A stretch of 64,000 nucleotides of DNA from Megaustenia siamemsis (GCA_032433765.1 JAVIAB010000102.1:7627507-7691506); one strand, 5' to 3'; shown: positions 32,561 to 42,967, counted from the first letter of the stretch. Translations and numbers: made by a program. The notes: generated by a model from the sequence alone, not told the origin.

Positions 32561-32739
32561 TTGAACATCAATAAACTTATGTTCTATAAGAGCAGAACAA
32601 TTCTTCAATTCTCATTTATTTGCAGATATAGAACATCCTTCAGATTCTTGCTTTTACAGATATTTTTAAAAGTCATTGAAGTTCTCTCTTTTTTTTAATT
32701 TATTTGATTTCTATGTGTTTTTTTTTTCTCTTTTGATAG

Positions 32740-32812
32740 GTCTGTTTATTTGCAAGCCATACTGGCCAGAGACACTGAAAAAATGTACACAGCTCTTCTA
32801 GACGCTGTTGTG
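32740..32812 (+). CDS. ARAP: ARAP exon 9 of window (second PH, C-terminal helix)
   Basis: A 73-nt exon: strong T-rich acceptor TTTTGATAG, donor GTAAGT. The first base completes Lys, and it ends in phase 0. It reads SVYLQAILARDTEKM then YTALLDAVV. This is a PH strand followed by the C-terminal helix. The usual helix Trp is replaced (EKMYTALL), so this PH is divergent. Confidence 0.88.
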
Positions 32813-32944
32813 GTAAGTGGATGTTGCCTCCGATGTTTTCTTTGTAACTTGTACTTTTGATATTTAGTTTTAATCTAATTTTATTTTTAACAAAGTGCTA
32901 ATTATTAATAAATTAAATAGATGAAATTGATATAGTTTCCATAG

Positions 32945-33130
32945 GGGCCTGGGTGATCTTGAGGTAAGATGTTGGCCTGGACTTCTGTTTCCAACATGGT
33001 GGAGCGAGGTTCATGTTCTCTGGACCGCTGCAGAAATTGCATTTGGGGACTGATTAGTTTAGGCTTTTCAATGCAATTTTCTACGTTAAAGTCAATCTGA
33101 TGATCCACTTAACAAATTTTGCCGATGATG
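32945..33130. other. Possible tRNA-like SINE remnant
   Basis: GGGGCCTGGGTGATCTTGAG resembles a degenerate A-box region. No clear B box. Confidence 0.3.
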
Positions 33131-33249
33131 CTGAGTCGTATACATCTCAATGCTCCTCTTTGTCAAGTCCAAGTTTGTGAATGCGACCTTCCCGTCTAGA
33201 GTTGATATGCGGTTTATGTCAACACATTGAGTGCTGTTCCAAGGCCATC

Positions 33250-33770
33250 ATTGGAATTTTTCTTCTTCTACTATTTTTTAGCTCCCTGTGGAGCATAGGT
33301 CTTCAACAAACACTTTCCAAGTCGTTCTGTTTTTTGCCATTCTTTTAAGATCATTCCATGTGTTCCCCATCATCTTCATCTCTGCTTCTATCTGTCTTCT
33401 CCAAGAATTCCTTGGTCTTCCTCTTTGTCTTTTCCCCTGGGGATTCCAAAAAAAGGGTCTGTTGTGTAACACTCTCAGTTGGCTTCCGCAGTGTGTGTCC
33501 TATCCAGCGCCATCGTCTTCGCTATATCTCCTTATCCAGTGGTATTTGACTGGTACATTTCCATAATTCTATGTTAGTGATTTTGTCCTGCCATTTCCAT
33601 CCTTTTATTCTGTGCAGGTATCCATTAATGAAGGTCTGTATCTTCATGATTGTAATTTTTGTTGTTCTCCATATTTCACAGCCATATAATAAGACTGACT
33701 TAACATTGGAATTTAAAATTGTTACTTTTGTATTTAACCTAATTAAGTGCACATTTGACCTCCTATTTTT
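33250..33770 (-). mobile_element. LINE-f 3' fragment
   Basis: Minus-strand RT C-terminal remnant: VLLYGCEIWRTTK, then GKRQRGRPRNSWRRQIEAEM, ending near TATGCTCCACAGGGAGC. Broken by frameshifts. Confidence 0.75.
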
Positions 33771-33924
33771 TTATGTTATCTGAGAGGGTTAGACATTGTA
33801 TCTCACTACCCAAAGAACAGGGCCATATCTGTAGCAGTAAGATTACTATCTGCAGCAAAGTCAGTTTCTGGAGTACCTTAGCAGCATAACTGGGCTGTCA
33901 GGTAACTTCTAGAGTACTTACTAT

Positions 33925-34370
33925 AGTCATTATTATTAAGTACCATACCTGTTGGTGTAGGTGATCATCCACAACTTTCAATCTCGACAGCTACTCATCA
34001 TTTCTGTTGGTGACCTTCTGCCAAGTCATTCTCTTAAGCAGTCTGGTATCTTTTCTCTTAGCTTCCCTCTATCTCTTCGTCCCTCATTTTTCCCAGTTGT
34101 TACAATATATTCCAGCTGTTCCTTTTTCATTACATATCCAAAAAATGATGATTGTTTCTTCCTAATATTGGATATTAGCTCTCTCTTTGCTTTGGCTTCT
34201 TTCAGAATGTTTTCATTACTCTTCTTAGCTGTCTATGGTATTCTCAACATTTTCAGTAAAACCACGTTTCTACAGCCTCCAGTGATTTTCTTATCTGTTA
34301 TCCTATTGTACATGATTCACATCCATATGTTCAGACTGGCTGTACTTATTACATTAAGATTATTAAATGG
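33925..34370 (-). mobile_element. LINE-c 3' fragment upstream of exon 10
   Basis: Minus-strand LINE-c (GTAGGTGATCATCCACAACT ... ACATGATTCACATCCATATG). It ends about 30-60 bp before the exon 10 acceptor. Confidence 0.75.
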
Positions 34371-34398
34371 TCAAGTTTTATATTTGAAATATTCACAG

Positions 34399-34567
34399 AG
34401 TAGTGGCCCAACTTTGATTGATCAAGCCTTAACCAATGAGAATGTGCCGGTGATCGTGGAGAAATGCATCACACATATTTACATGAATGGACTCGAGGAG
34501 AAGGGTATCTACAGAGTAGCTGGCCAGAACAGCCGTGTACAAGCTCTTCTTGATGACTTCAGGAAAG
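34399..34567 (+). CDS. ARAP: ARAP exon 10 of window (RhoGAP start, arginine finger)
   Basis: A 169-nt exon: acceptor AATATTCACAG, donor GTAAGT. Phase 0 in, one base out. It reads SSGPTLIDQAL, VPVIVEKCITHIYMNGLEEK, then GIYRVAGQNSRVQALLDDFR. The GIYRVAG motif carries the catalytic arginine finger (codon 34513-34515) that stabilises GTP hydrolysis on Rho-type GTPases, followed by the usual helix leading into loop sequences. One of the most secure exons. Confidence 0.95.
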
Positions 34568-34684
34568 GTAAGTTTGTTTCCTTACCTTGTTTTCTTGGGG
34601 AGGTAACTCATGAGAAAAATGAAGAGGAGGAGATAGGGAGGTTTGGATAGTAATTGGAATTGTTAAAGTAAAATTATTGAGCCT

Positions 34685-34775
34685 ATTTTTTACAGATCTT
34701 CAGCACATGATTTTTGGAGTAATGTGGTCGGTATTACGCCCGTGCCACTTTAATTTCATAGAAAAAAATCGACCA
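34685..34775 (-). mobile_element. SINE-1 fragment
   Basis: Contains ACAGATCTTCAGCACATGAT and GGTCGGTATTACGCCCGTGC, the middle of SINE-1, truncated by LINE-a. Confidence 0.65.
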
Positions 34776-34965
34776 AACTCAGAAGAGAAAAGACTCATGA
34801 AAAAGGCTGGAAAACCCCGTGGATCAGTGAGCCTCACTTGTTCATTCAATGTTTTGTCAAACATTAGTAGAATGTTTCAGTAGCTGTTCGACAAAAACAA
34901 AACCTAAAAAAAAATACACAATAGCCGCCACTAGACTGTCTGACAAGACGAAAAGGGCAATATGT
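34776..34965 (+). mobile_element. LINE-a 3' end
   Basis: Plus-strand copy of the LINE-a C-terminus (EEKRLMKKAGKPRGSVSLTC) and 3' UTR (GCCACTAGACTGTCTGACAA, GACGAAAAGGGCAATAT). 5'-truncated and decayed compared with 9310-10726. Confidence 0.8.
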
Positions 34966-35350
34966 GACAACTCTCTTTCTCTAGCCAGATCTCTTACAGA
35001 ATGTTGCACTCATCACAGCCCATCTGAAAGAATCTCTGTCTCTAGCCAGATCTCCCACAGAACATTGCATTCATCACAGCCCGTCTGAAAGAAACTCTGT
35101 CTCTAGCCAGGTCTCCCACAGAACATTACACTCACCACAGCCCATCTGAAAGAATTTCTGTCTCTAGCCAGATCTCCCACAGAACGTTACACTCACCACA
35201 GCCCATCTGAAAGAATTTATGTCTCTAGCCAGATCTCCCACAGAACGTTACACTCACCACAGCCCATCTGAAATAATCTCTGTCTCTAGCCAGATCTCCC
35301 ACAGAACGTTACATTCACCACAGCTCGTCTGAAAGAATCTCTGTCTCTAG
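34966..35350. repeat. Minisatellite, about 61-bp unit
   Basis: Five to six units around CTCTGTCTCTAGCCAGATCT + CCCACAGAACGTTACACTCA. The unit appears derived from the adjacent LINE-g fragment, whose sequence continues at 35330. Confidence 0.9.
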
Positions 35351-35535
35351 CTAGATCTCCCATTTCTTTTGTTGTCATGTTCAAAGTCTCATTGATGTCT
35401 TGAAACCACCTTCTTCTTGGTCTGCTCCTGTCTTGTCTTCCTGGAACCATGTCTTCCATTATTGTTCTTTCCATACCACTATGTCTTTTGACATGGCCAT
35501 AGTATTTCAATTTCCTCTGTAGACTTGAGCTTTTG
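35345..35535 (-). mobile_element. LINE-g 3' fragment
   Basis: Minus-strand remnant MKYYGHVKRHSGMERTIMED then GRQDRSRPRRRWFQDI. A LINE C-terminal pattern distinct from families a-f. Confidence 0.7.
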
Positions 35536-35544
35536 AGTTATTTG

Positions 35545-35640
35545 TGGGTCATCATCATTGCACTCCAAACATGTCCATTATTGCTCAGATCCCCTCCTCA
35601 GCAAGTCCCGCTGTGTCCTTTGTAAAATTTTGTTTATGAG
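35545..35640 (-). repeat. Dispersed repeat R1 fragment
   Basis: GGGTCATCATCATTGCACTC and GCTCAGATCCCCTCCTCAGC match R1 at 32297. Confidence 0.6.
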
Positions 35641-35811
35641 CCAGGTCTGTCTAATATTTAAATCTTTTAACATTTCTTCATTTCTCTTTTTTATTATCCA
35701 AGATATCATAAAGAGTTTTTTCTGTAGCATTTTGTTTCAGATGAACCGATTTTATTCTTGTTTGTTTCCAATAGATTCACAACCATATATTGCTACTGGG
35801 AAGATACAACT

Positions 35812-36085
35812 ATCCATCTATTGTCCTTTCGAGCCAAAGATAGCACACAGGGCAAAACCACAATCTGCAAAACAGAAACTTTGCATGCCTAATTAGCACA
35901 TATTGCAGAAATCACTGCTTCAAAAATATATGGCTCTGTTTCCATAACAATACCTTTTACAATGACAGCTTGTCAAACCATCGATCAACCTCCTTAGTCA
36001 CCTCTTACGACATGCCTGTAAAGCCACATTGTTACTATTCTTTACTTCCTTCATAATGAGGCCCTGGTAGCACGCAGGTGAAAGA
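35812..36085 (-). mobile_element. SINE-3
   Basis: Minus-strand copy, CATCTATTGTCCTTTCGAGC to GGCCCTGGTAGCACGCAGG. More diverged than the copies at 12, 22.9 and 40.6 kb. Confidence 0.78.
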
Positions 36086-36261
36086 TGCATGCTCCAGTAA
36101 TTTTAATTTTACTCTCTTGCTGGTATTGTGACACGTGTTCTTCATGACATTTGATTCTTATGTTGGTGTAGTTTACACACATGTTATGTGTGTGTTAATC
36201 CTCGTAATAAATAGTTCACACTCAAAAGTAAGTGCTTGTATCCTATATTTATCTTCTATAG

Positions 36262-36390
36262 ATGTGTGGTCCGTGTCTATGAATGCATACACTGTACAGG
36301 ATGTTAGCAATGCCTTGAAGAGGTTCCTCAGGGAGTTGGAGGATTCTTTGTTTGGGAGGGTGAAATATGCCTCCTGGATCAACAAAGCAG
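36262..36390 (+). CDS. ARAP: ARAP exon 11 of window (RhoGAP core helices)
   Basis: A 129-nt exon: acceptor TATCTTCTATAG, donor GTCAGA. Two bases complete Asp with exon 10, and one base is left at the end. It reads DVWSVSMNAYTVQDVSNA, LKRFLRELEDSLFGRVKYAS, WINKA. The ALKRFLRELxxxLF motif is the conserved RhoGAP helix with Lys and Arg residues that pack near the switch regions, and closely resembles the ARAP consensus. Confidence 0.95.
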
Positions 36391-36434
36391 GTCAGAATTA
36401 GTTTTGTAGTATTTATGAACCAAAATTACAGATA

Positions 36435-36985
36435 TCTGCTTCTTTTTCTTCTTCTTCTTCCTCATCTACTTCTTCCTCTTCTTTTTATTCTTCTTCTTCT
36501 TCTTCTTCTTCCTCATATTCTTCTTCTTCCTCTTCTTCTTCTTCCTCATATTCTTCTTCCTCTTCTTCTACTTCTTCTTCTACTTCTTCTTCTACCTCTT
36601 CTTCTTTTTCCTCTTCTTCTTCTTCTACTTCTTCTTCCTCATATTCTTCTTCTTCCTCTTCTTCTTCTTCCTCATATTCTTCTTCTTCCTCTTCTTCTAC
36701 TTCTTCTTCTACCTCTTCTTCTTTTTCCTCCTCTTCTTCTTTTTCTTCCTCTTCTTTTTCTTCTTCTTCTTCTTCTTTTTCTTCCTCTTCTTTTTCTTCT
36801 TCTTCTTTTTCTTCCTCTTCTTTTTATTCTTCTTCTTCCTCTTCTTCTCTTCTTCTACTTCCTCTTCTTCCTCTTCTTCATCGTCATCTTCTTCCTCTTC
36901 TTCATCTTATTCTTTCTCTTTTCCTTCTTCCCCGTCTTCTCTTGCTTTTCTTCTTCTTATTTCTTCTTCATCTTCTTCCTATTTC
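36435..36985. repeat. TTC/TCC-rich polypyrimidine microsatellite
   Basis: About 550 bp of (TTC)n and TTCTTCCTC variants on the + strand. It starts about 45 bp after the exon 11 donor. The reading frame of poly-Leu is an artefact. Confidence 0.95.
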
Positions 36986-36989
36986 TTCT

Positions 36990-37230
36990 TCTTTCTCCTC
37001 CAACTCCCTGTGGAGCATAGGTCTTCATCAAACACTTTCCAGGTCGTTCTGTTTCTTGCCTTTCATGTCTTCCCCATCTTCTTCATCTCTGCTTCCACCT
37101 GTCTTAATATTCCGGTCTTCCCCCTCATCTCTTCCCCTGAGGATTCCAAAAAAGGGCCTGTCGTGTAATACTTTCATTCGGCTTCTGCATTTGTATCCTA
37201 TCCAGCGCCATCATCTTAAAATTCCAGATA
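36990..37230 (-). mobile_element. LINE-f 3' fragment
   Basis: CAACTCCCTGTGGAGCATAG, then GGTCGTTCTGTTTCTTGCC, as at 33250. Minus strand, degraded. Confidence 0.7.
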
Positions 37231-37435
37231 TAGCAACAAGAAAAATAACTATGAAAATAATATGTGTTAGATGCTTGACAGGAAGATGTCTGAGAGATAA
37301 GATCAGAAATGAAGAACTGAGAAGAAAACTAGGAGTAATTTCCACAACTGAATACATAAAGAATCTATTTTATCCATGGAACCATTTTCATTTCAGTCAT
37401 TCCCGATGTCCCCTCCACCACTTGTCCCAGCATTT
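37225..37435 (+). mobile_element. LINE fragment of another family
   Basis: Reads VRCLTGRCLRDKIRNEELRR, a pattern seen in LINE RT thumb regions. Short and isolated. Confidence 0.5.
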
Positions 37436-37439
37436 TCCA

Positions 37440-37540
37440 AAATCGTCGTCATCATCATTGAGTGCCGTCTCCGCATCGAAGGTTGGCTACCATGGAACGC
37501 CATTCCACTCTGTCTCTTGCTTTGATGGTCCCAAAATGCA
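37440..37540 (-). mobile_element. LINE-e tail fragment
   Basis: TCGTCATCATCATTGAGTGC to CTCTTGCTTTGATGG, the 3' end of LINE-e in reverse. Confidence 0.7.
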
Positions 37541-37964
37541 TTGTTAAATTCTATTGACAATTCCAAACCTCCTTGGTATACATAAAGAAACAACAGATAA
37601 AATGGTTTAATCACATGATAAGGTAGAAAGATCAAAACACGACAACAACCCTTCAATAAACGGTGCGAGAACACCAGACTCAAAGGTGGACCGTGAAAAA
37701 GATGGATTGATGGAGTATTAGAAACACTCTTCCCTTCTTCTCCTTGTGTTCACCCAATAACTAAAAGAATAGTTGATCTCATGGATAGTTGTGGTTTACC
37801 AATCCTAATGCAAACTATTCTTCATCATCCACCCTTAAAAGGGTGTTAAGTGGGTCCCAGGCTGTGTTACAGAGTTCGTACTCAAGGTCAGGATTCTCCT
37901 AGGAGATTCTCTATATTTCGAGGGGAAATTCGAAGCGCTTACGAATTCATCCGGTGTGTAGTGT

Positions 37965-38595
37965 TGATGATCCTATCATCACACAAATGTCTTATGTTGC
38001 TGTTTGTAGTGATGATTCTATCATCACATAAATGTGTCCTGTTGCTGTTTGTAGTGATGATTCTATCATCACATAAATGTGTCCTGTTGCTATTTGCAGT
38101 GATGATTCTATCATCACATAAATGTGTCCTGTTGCTGTTTGCAGTGATGATTCTATCATCACATAAATGTGTCCTGTTGCTGTTTGCAGTGATGATTCTA
38201 TCATCACATAAATGTGTCCTGTTGCTGTTTGTAGTGATGATTCTATCATCACATAAATGTGTCCTGTTGCTATTTGCAGTGATGATTCTATCATCACATA
38301 AATGTGTCCTGTTGCTGTTTGCAGTGATGATTCTATCATCACATAAATGTGTCCTGTTGCTGTTTGTAGTGATGATTCTATCATCACATAAATTTGTTCT
38401 GTTGCTGTTTGTAGTGATGATTCTATCATCACATAAATGCGGCCTGTTGCTGTTTGTTGTGATGATTCTATCATCACATAAATGTGTTCTGTTGCTGTTT
38501 GTAGTGATGATTCTATCATCACATAAATGCGTCCTGTTGTGTTTGTTGTGATGATTCTATCATCACATAAATGTATCCTGTTGCTGTTTGCAAGA
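37965..38595. repeat. Minisatellite, 45-bp unit with internal palindrome
   Basis: About 14 units containing GATGATTCTATCATCACATA. The segment GATGAT-TCT-ATCATC can fold as a 6-bp stem. Both strands have open frames (15-residue repeats) that are artefacts. Confidence 0.95.
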
Positions 38596-38816
38596 AGAAT
38601 GTGATTTTTGCACCTTTCATCCCAACACATCTGTCTTCGACATGTCATTTCTGAAAATTGGGTTGCCTTCCCTCTGGATCCCTACTCACTAGGCCAGACC
38701 AGACTGGCTAATCTGTTCTTAGAGGCACCACTAAGGGGTGGAGTAGGCTGTGGATGTTTCCAGTTCTCTGATCTCAGTGCAAGTCATCAGCTAATAGTTG
38801 CTGTTAGCTTCAAGCT

Positions 38817-39675
38817 CTGCCACTCTATGGGCACCTTGCCTCCTCTGCCACTCTATGGGCACCTTGCCTCCTCTGTTACTCTATGGGCACCTTGCCTCCT
38901 CTGCCACTCTATGGGCACCTTGCCTCCTCTGCCACTCTATGGGCACCTTGCCTCCTCTGCCACTCTATGGGCACCTTGCCTCCTCTGCCACTCTATGGGC
39001 ACCTTGCCTCCTCTGTTATTCTATGGGCACCTTGCCTCCTCTGTTACTCTATGGGCACCTTGCCTCCTCTGTTACTCTATGGGCACCTTGCCTCCTCTGT
39101 TACTCTACGGGCACCTTGCCTCCTCTGCCACTCTATGGGCACCTTGCCTCCTCTGCCACTCTATGGGCACCTTGCCTCCTCTGCCACTCTATGGGCACCT
39201 TGCCTCCTCTGTTACTCTATGGGCACCTTGCCTCCTCTGTTACTCTATGGGCACCTTGCCTCCTCTGTTACTCTATGGGCACCTTGCCTCCTCTGCCACT
39301 CTACGGGTACCTTGCCTCCTCTGTTACTTTATGGGCACCTTGCCTCCTCTGTTACTCTATGGGCACCTTGCCTCCTCTGTTACTCTATGGGCACCTTGCC
39401 TCCTCTGTTACTCTATGGGCACCTTGCCTCCTCTGTTACTCTATGGGCACCTTGCCTCCTCTGTTACTTTATGGGCACCTTGCCTCCTCTGTTACTCTAT
39501 GGGCACCTTACCTCCTCTGTTACTCTATGGGCACCTTGCCTCCTCTGTTACTCTATGGGCACCTTACCTCCTCTGTTACTCTATGGGCACCTTGCCTCCT
39601 CTGTTACTTTATGGGCACCTTGCCTCCTCTGTTACTCTATGGGCACCTTGCCTCCTCTGTTGCTCTACGAGCGCC
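38817..39675. repeat. Minisatellite, 28-bp unit
   Basis: About 30 units of CTCTATGGGCACCTTGCCTC + CTCTGTTA, very uniform. All three + frames are open (28-residue repeats). No gene signals. Confidence 0.95.
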
Positions 39676-39714
39676 TTGCCTTCACTCATTAGAAACACTT
39701 TGAAAAATAACAGC

Positions 39715-39924
39715 GAATCAATTCAGAGGAAGAGGTATGTTTACAGCACTCAGGAAAAAATGACAAATAATCAACAGCAGAAAAAAAAAGAAAAAAACAA
39801 TATATGGACCAAAGCAGGATTCTGCTTCGAACCAAATATTCTTTGTTTTTTGTTTTTTTTCTGTTGTTGATTATTTGTCATTTTTCCGAGTGCTGTAAAC
39901 ATACCTCTTCCTCTGAATTGATTC
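39715..39924. mobile_element. 210-bp near-perfect palindrome (foldback element)
   Basis: The left arm from GAATCAATTCAGAGGAAGAG and the right arm ending CTCTTCCTCTGAATTGATTC are reverse complements over about 100 bp each. They meet at GCAGGATTCTGC around 39819, with almost no loop. It resembles a MITE made only of terminal inverted repeats. No TSD could be defined. Confidence 0.8.
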
Positions 39925-40178
39925 ACTGATTATCACCTCGGAAGTTTCCCTCTAGAATAATATTCATTTATTATTATTTGTCTCCTGAAAAATAACAGCA
40001 TGAGTAGGGCCAAAAGAAGACCACTAACTGTATCTCCTATCAATGCTGAAAGGGAAATGTGGATTGAAAGAAGAAGGTACCATGCCGATATGTCCTCAAA
40101 ATGATATAACCATTTAACCAATTTTTTGCAGACACTTTGAATATTTATGAATTTTAACATATTGATGTACCATCTCAG

Positions 40179-40284
40179 GTTGTAAAGACGTAAACAACAG
40201 GCTAATGTGGTACAAGTATTACCTGGAAAAAATGCCACAAGTAAACTTTCAAACATTGAAGAGAATTATGCTTCATTTAGTTCA
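40179..40284 (+). CDS. ARAP: ARAP exon 12 of window (RhoGAP)
   Basis: A 106-nt exon: acceptor ACCATCTCAG, donor GTAAGT. Two bases in (Gly), two bases out (CA + A = Gln). It reads GCKDVNNRLMWYKYYLEKMP then QVNFQTLKRIMLHLV. LPxxNxxTLKxLxxHL is the standard RhoGAP helix pair; here MPQVNFQTLKRIMLHL. Confidence 0.93.
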
Positions 40285-40462
40285 GTAAGTTCTCATTGTA
40301 TCCTTCATTTAGTTCATTCAGTAAGTTATCATTATATCCTTAATTTAGTTCAGTAACTATCGTTGTATCCTTCATTTAATTCAGTAAGTTATCGTTGTAT
40401 CCTTCATTTAGTTCAGTAAGTTATCATTATATCCATAATTTAGTTCAGTCAGTAAGTTATCG
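40264..40462 (+). repeat. Tandem repeat copying the exon 12 end and its donor
   Basis: About six degenerate copies of CTTCATTTAGTTCA-GTAAGT + TATCATTGTATC. The first is the real exon end and donor. Copies keep CAGTAAGT at about 40306, 40320, 40382, 40416 and 40449. Confidence 0.85.
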
Positions 40463-40992
40463 GAGCCACGATAGCTCAGTGGTTAGTGAACTGGACTACA
40501 AAGGACAAGAGGTAGGGTTCGATTCCAACCGACGGCTTCCAGTTCACCCAGCCTTTAATGGGTACCAGATTTTTTCTGGGAAAGTAAAGCGGCATGGGCG
40601 TAATACCAACTATCTATCTATCTATTGTCCTTTTGAGCCGAAGACAGCACATAGGGCAGAACCACAATCTCAAAAACAGAAACCTTGCGTGCCAAAATGG
40701 CACATATTGCAGAGATCACTGCTTCTAAAATCTATGGCTGTTTCCACAACAATACTTTTTACAATGACAGCTTGTCAAGCCATCGATCAACCTCCTTAGT
40801 CGCCTCTTACGACATGCCTGGAAGGTCACAGTGTCACTATTCTTTACTTTCCTCATAATGAGGCCCCGGTAACACACAGGAGGTAATACCAACCACATTA
40901 CCCCAAAAAATCATGTGCCGAAGGTCTGTAAAATTTATGGTCACTAACACCATATTCTCTATATGCCACCTGGCCGTGACGGGGGTACTTTA
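40463..40992 (+). mobile_element. SINE-1 with nested SINE-3
   Basis: Plus-strand SINE-1 head GGAGCCACGATAGCTCAGTG and B box GGTTCGATTCC. The body is interrupted at 40610 and resumes at 40883. It sits immediately after the donor-repeat array. Confidence 0.85.
40611..40882 (-). mobile_element. SINE-3 nested in SINE-1
   Basis: TSD GTAATACCAAC at 40600-40610 and 40883-40893. (GATA)n tail on the minus strand. Confidence 0.88.
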
Positions 40993-41124
40993 CTTCCAAA
41001 GCCTTCTTCTTATTAAATTTGACTCATATGCTTATTTAAATTCATCTCTTATCAGTTTAATACATTATTCCAGCTTATAGCCAAAATGGACTAATTCAAG
41101 TCCAATGCATGATATTAATATTAC

Positions 41125-41693
41125 GGCAAAAGATGTTTGTTGAACTTGTTATATCATCTGTTGAACTCGTTATATCATCTGTTGAACTTGTTATATCATC
41201 TTTTGAACTTGTTGTATCAGTCATCTGTTGAACTTGTTATATCATCTGTTGAACATGTGATATCATCTGTTGAACTTGTTATATCTTCTGTTGAACTCGT
41301 TATATCATCTGTTGAACTTGTTATGTCTTCTGTTGAACTCGTTATATCATCTGTTGAACTCATTATATCATCTGTTGAACTTGTTATATCATCTGTTGGA
41401 CTCATTATATCATCTGTTGAACTTGTTATATCTTCTGTTGAACTCATTATATCATCTGTTGAACTCATTATATCATCTGTTGAACTCGTTATATCATATG
41501 TTGAACTTGTTATATCATCTGTTGAACTCATTATATCATCTGTTGAACTTGTTATATCTTCTGTTAAACTCGTTATATCATCTGTTGAACTCATTATATC
41601 GTCTGTTGAACTCATTATATCATCTGTTGAACTCATTATATCATCTGTTGGACTCGTTATATCATCTGTTGAACTTGTCATATCATCTGTTCA
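41125..41693. repeat. Minisatellite, 21-bp unit, ending at exon 13
   Basis: About 27 units of GTTATATCATCTGTTGAACT + T/C. The last unit (TCATATCATCTGTTCATACAG) forms the 3' splice site of exon 13. Open frames on both strands are artefacts. Confidence 0.95.
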
Positions 41694-41698
41694 TACAG

Positions 41699-41789
41699 AG
41701 TCTCACAGCATGAGAATGTTAACTTGATGTCCATCAGCAACTTGGCTTCCTGCTTCGCTCCGTCACTCATGAGGACGGCTAAAGATGAT
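41699..41789 (+). CDS. ARAP: ARAP exon 13 of window (RhoGAP)
   Basis: A 91-nt exon: acceptor TGTTCATACAG, donor GTAAGT. One base in, phase 0 out. It reads VSQHENVNLMSISNLASCFA then PSLMRTAKDD. NxMSxxNLAxxFxPxL is a signature RhoGAP motif, with the Asn that binds the GTPase switch region conserved (SNLA). Confidence 0.95.
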
Positions 41790-41799
41790 GTAAGTGAAG

Positions 41800-42010
41800 A
41801 ATTTTTTCACAGCAGTCTGTCACGGATACTTTAGTTGATTTGCTCATTTGTGACTTTCCAAAAAGATAAAATGTACATACTTCTTCCATTATACACTCAA
41901 GGTGATTTGAAGAAGCTGCATTTGAAAATGTTAACACTTTTGTGGTTACAAATTCAATCTTGCGCCACATAAACTATAGATTTGCCAATCTTTGATCTTT
42001 TTGTTACAAG
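41800..42010. repeat. Dispersed repeat R3, copy 1
   Basis: CTTTAGTTGATTTGCTCATT, then TCCAAAAAGATAAAATGTACA, shared with 48180-48310 (continued 48610-48720) and 51130-51220 (continued 51370-51510). Confidence 0.65.
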
Positions 42011-42049
42011 CATACTAAGATAAAACATGACATTTATATGACAGAATAC

Positions 42050-42756
42050 ACATGGAAAACAAAACAGTAGAAGAGATCGATCACTTTATCTATCTTGGAA
42101 GTTACATTGGTCAGAAAGGGGATACAAATAAAGAAATTAGAAACAGAATAGCTAAAGCAGCAATGTCCTTCAAAAGCCTTAAGAATATGTGGAAATTAAA
42201 ACTCATCAGCACAAAAACTAAACTTAGACTATTCTAATCAAACATACTATCAACCCTTACATATGCGTGTGAGAGCTGGAAAACAACAAGAGATATAGAA
42301 ACAAATTTGAACGCATTCGAAAATAAATGTCTAAGGAAATTACTTGGTATAGCGTGGAGAGAATTCAAAAACAAATGAGGAAATTAGACAAATCGCCAAT
42401 CAACCACTAATATCTTCAGTAATCAAGAAAAGACGATGGTCATATGTTGGACATGTGATGAGAAGAGATAATAACCGAATAACAAAGCAAGCCCTCATGT
42501 GGGAAACAACAGGTAAGAGGAAGACCCAGAGAGACACTGAGAAGAACATTGATGAGAGAGGCAAGAGCAGCAGGAATCGGCTCCCTCAATTAGATAGAGC
42601 TGCTTGCACAGAACAGAGACAGATGGTGAGATTTGATAAAATATCTTTAAAAGAATTGAAAACTGCTAGAATAAAAATTTAGATAAAAGAAGGAGTATCT
42701 TGGTCTACGCCCTATAGGCCGGCGGCTACAGCTCGAAAGGACAATAGATAGATAGA
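42050..42756 (+). mobile_element. LINE-b 3' part
   Basis: Plus-strand RT C-terminal ORF remnants (IDHFIYLGSYIGQKGDTNKE; GHVMRRDNNRITKQALMW) with frameshifts. Ends GGCTACAGCTCGAAAGGACA + (GATA)n. Confidence 0.83.
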
Positions 42757-42886
42757 AATAGGCAATAAGGATGAAAACTTGAAATCCCAGGGATAATTTG
42801 TTATTAAAAATGTAAGTAAAGCAACACGTGTTATTTTGTTTCTTTATTTCATTTTCTTTTTCTGTTTTTCTCTGAATGTACAACAG

Positions 42887-42967
42887 CCGATTATGACCTC
42901 AGATGCTGCTGGAAAGGAGATTGGCATAATCGTGGACCTGCTGAACAACTGTGATTACTTCTTTAAT
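42887..42967 (+). CDS. ARAP: ARAP exon 14 of window (RhoGAP end)
   Basis: An 81-nt exon, phase 0 both sides: acceptor GTACAACAG, donor GTGAGT. It reads PIMTSDAAGKEIGIIVDLLN then NCDYFFN. The last RhoGAP helix (EIGIIVDLLNNCDYFF) matches the family pattern VVxxLIxNxxxxF. Confidence 0.92.

Noticed and set aside
38608..39870. Leu/Pro-rich ORFs of 269-420 codons
   Set aside because: All three frames of a 28-bp array are open; no gene evidence.
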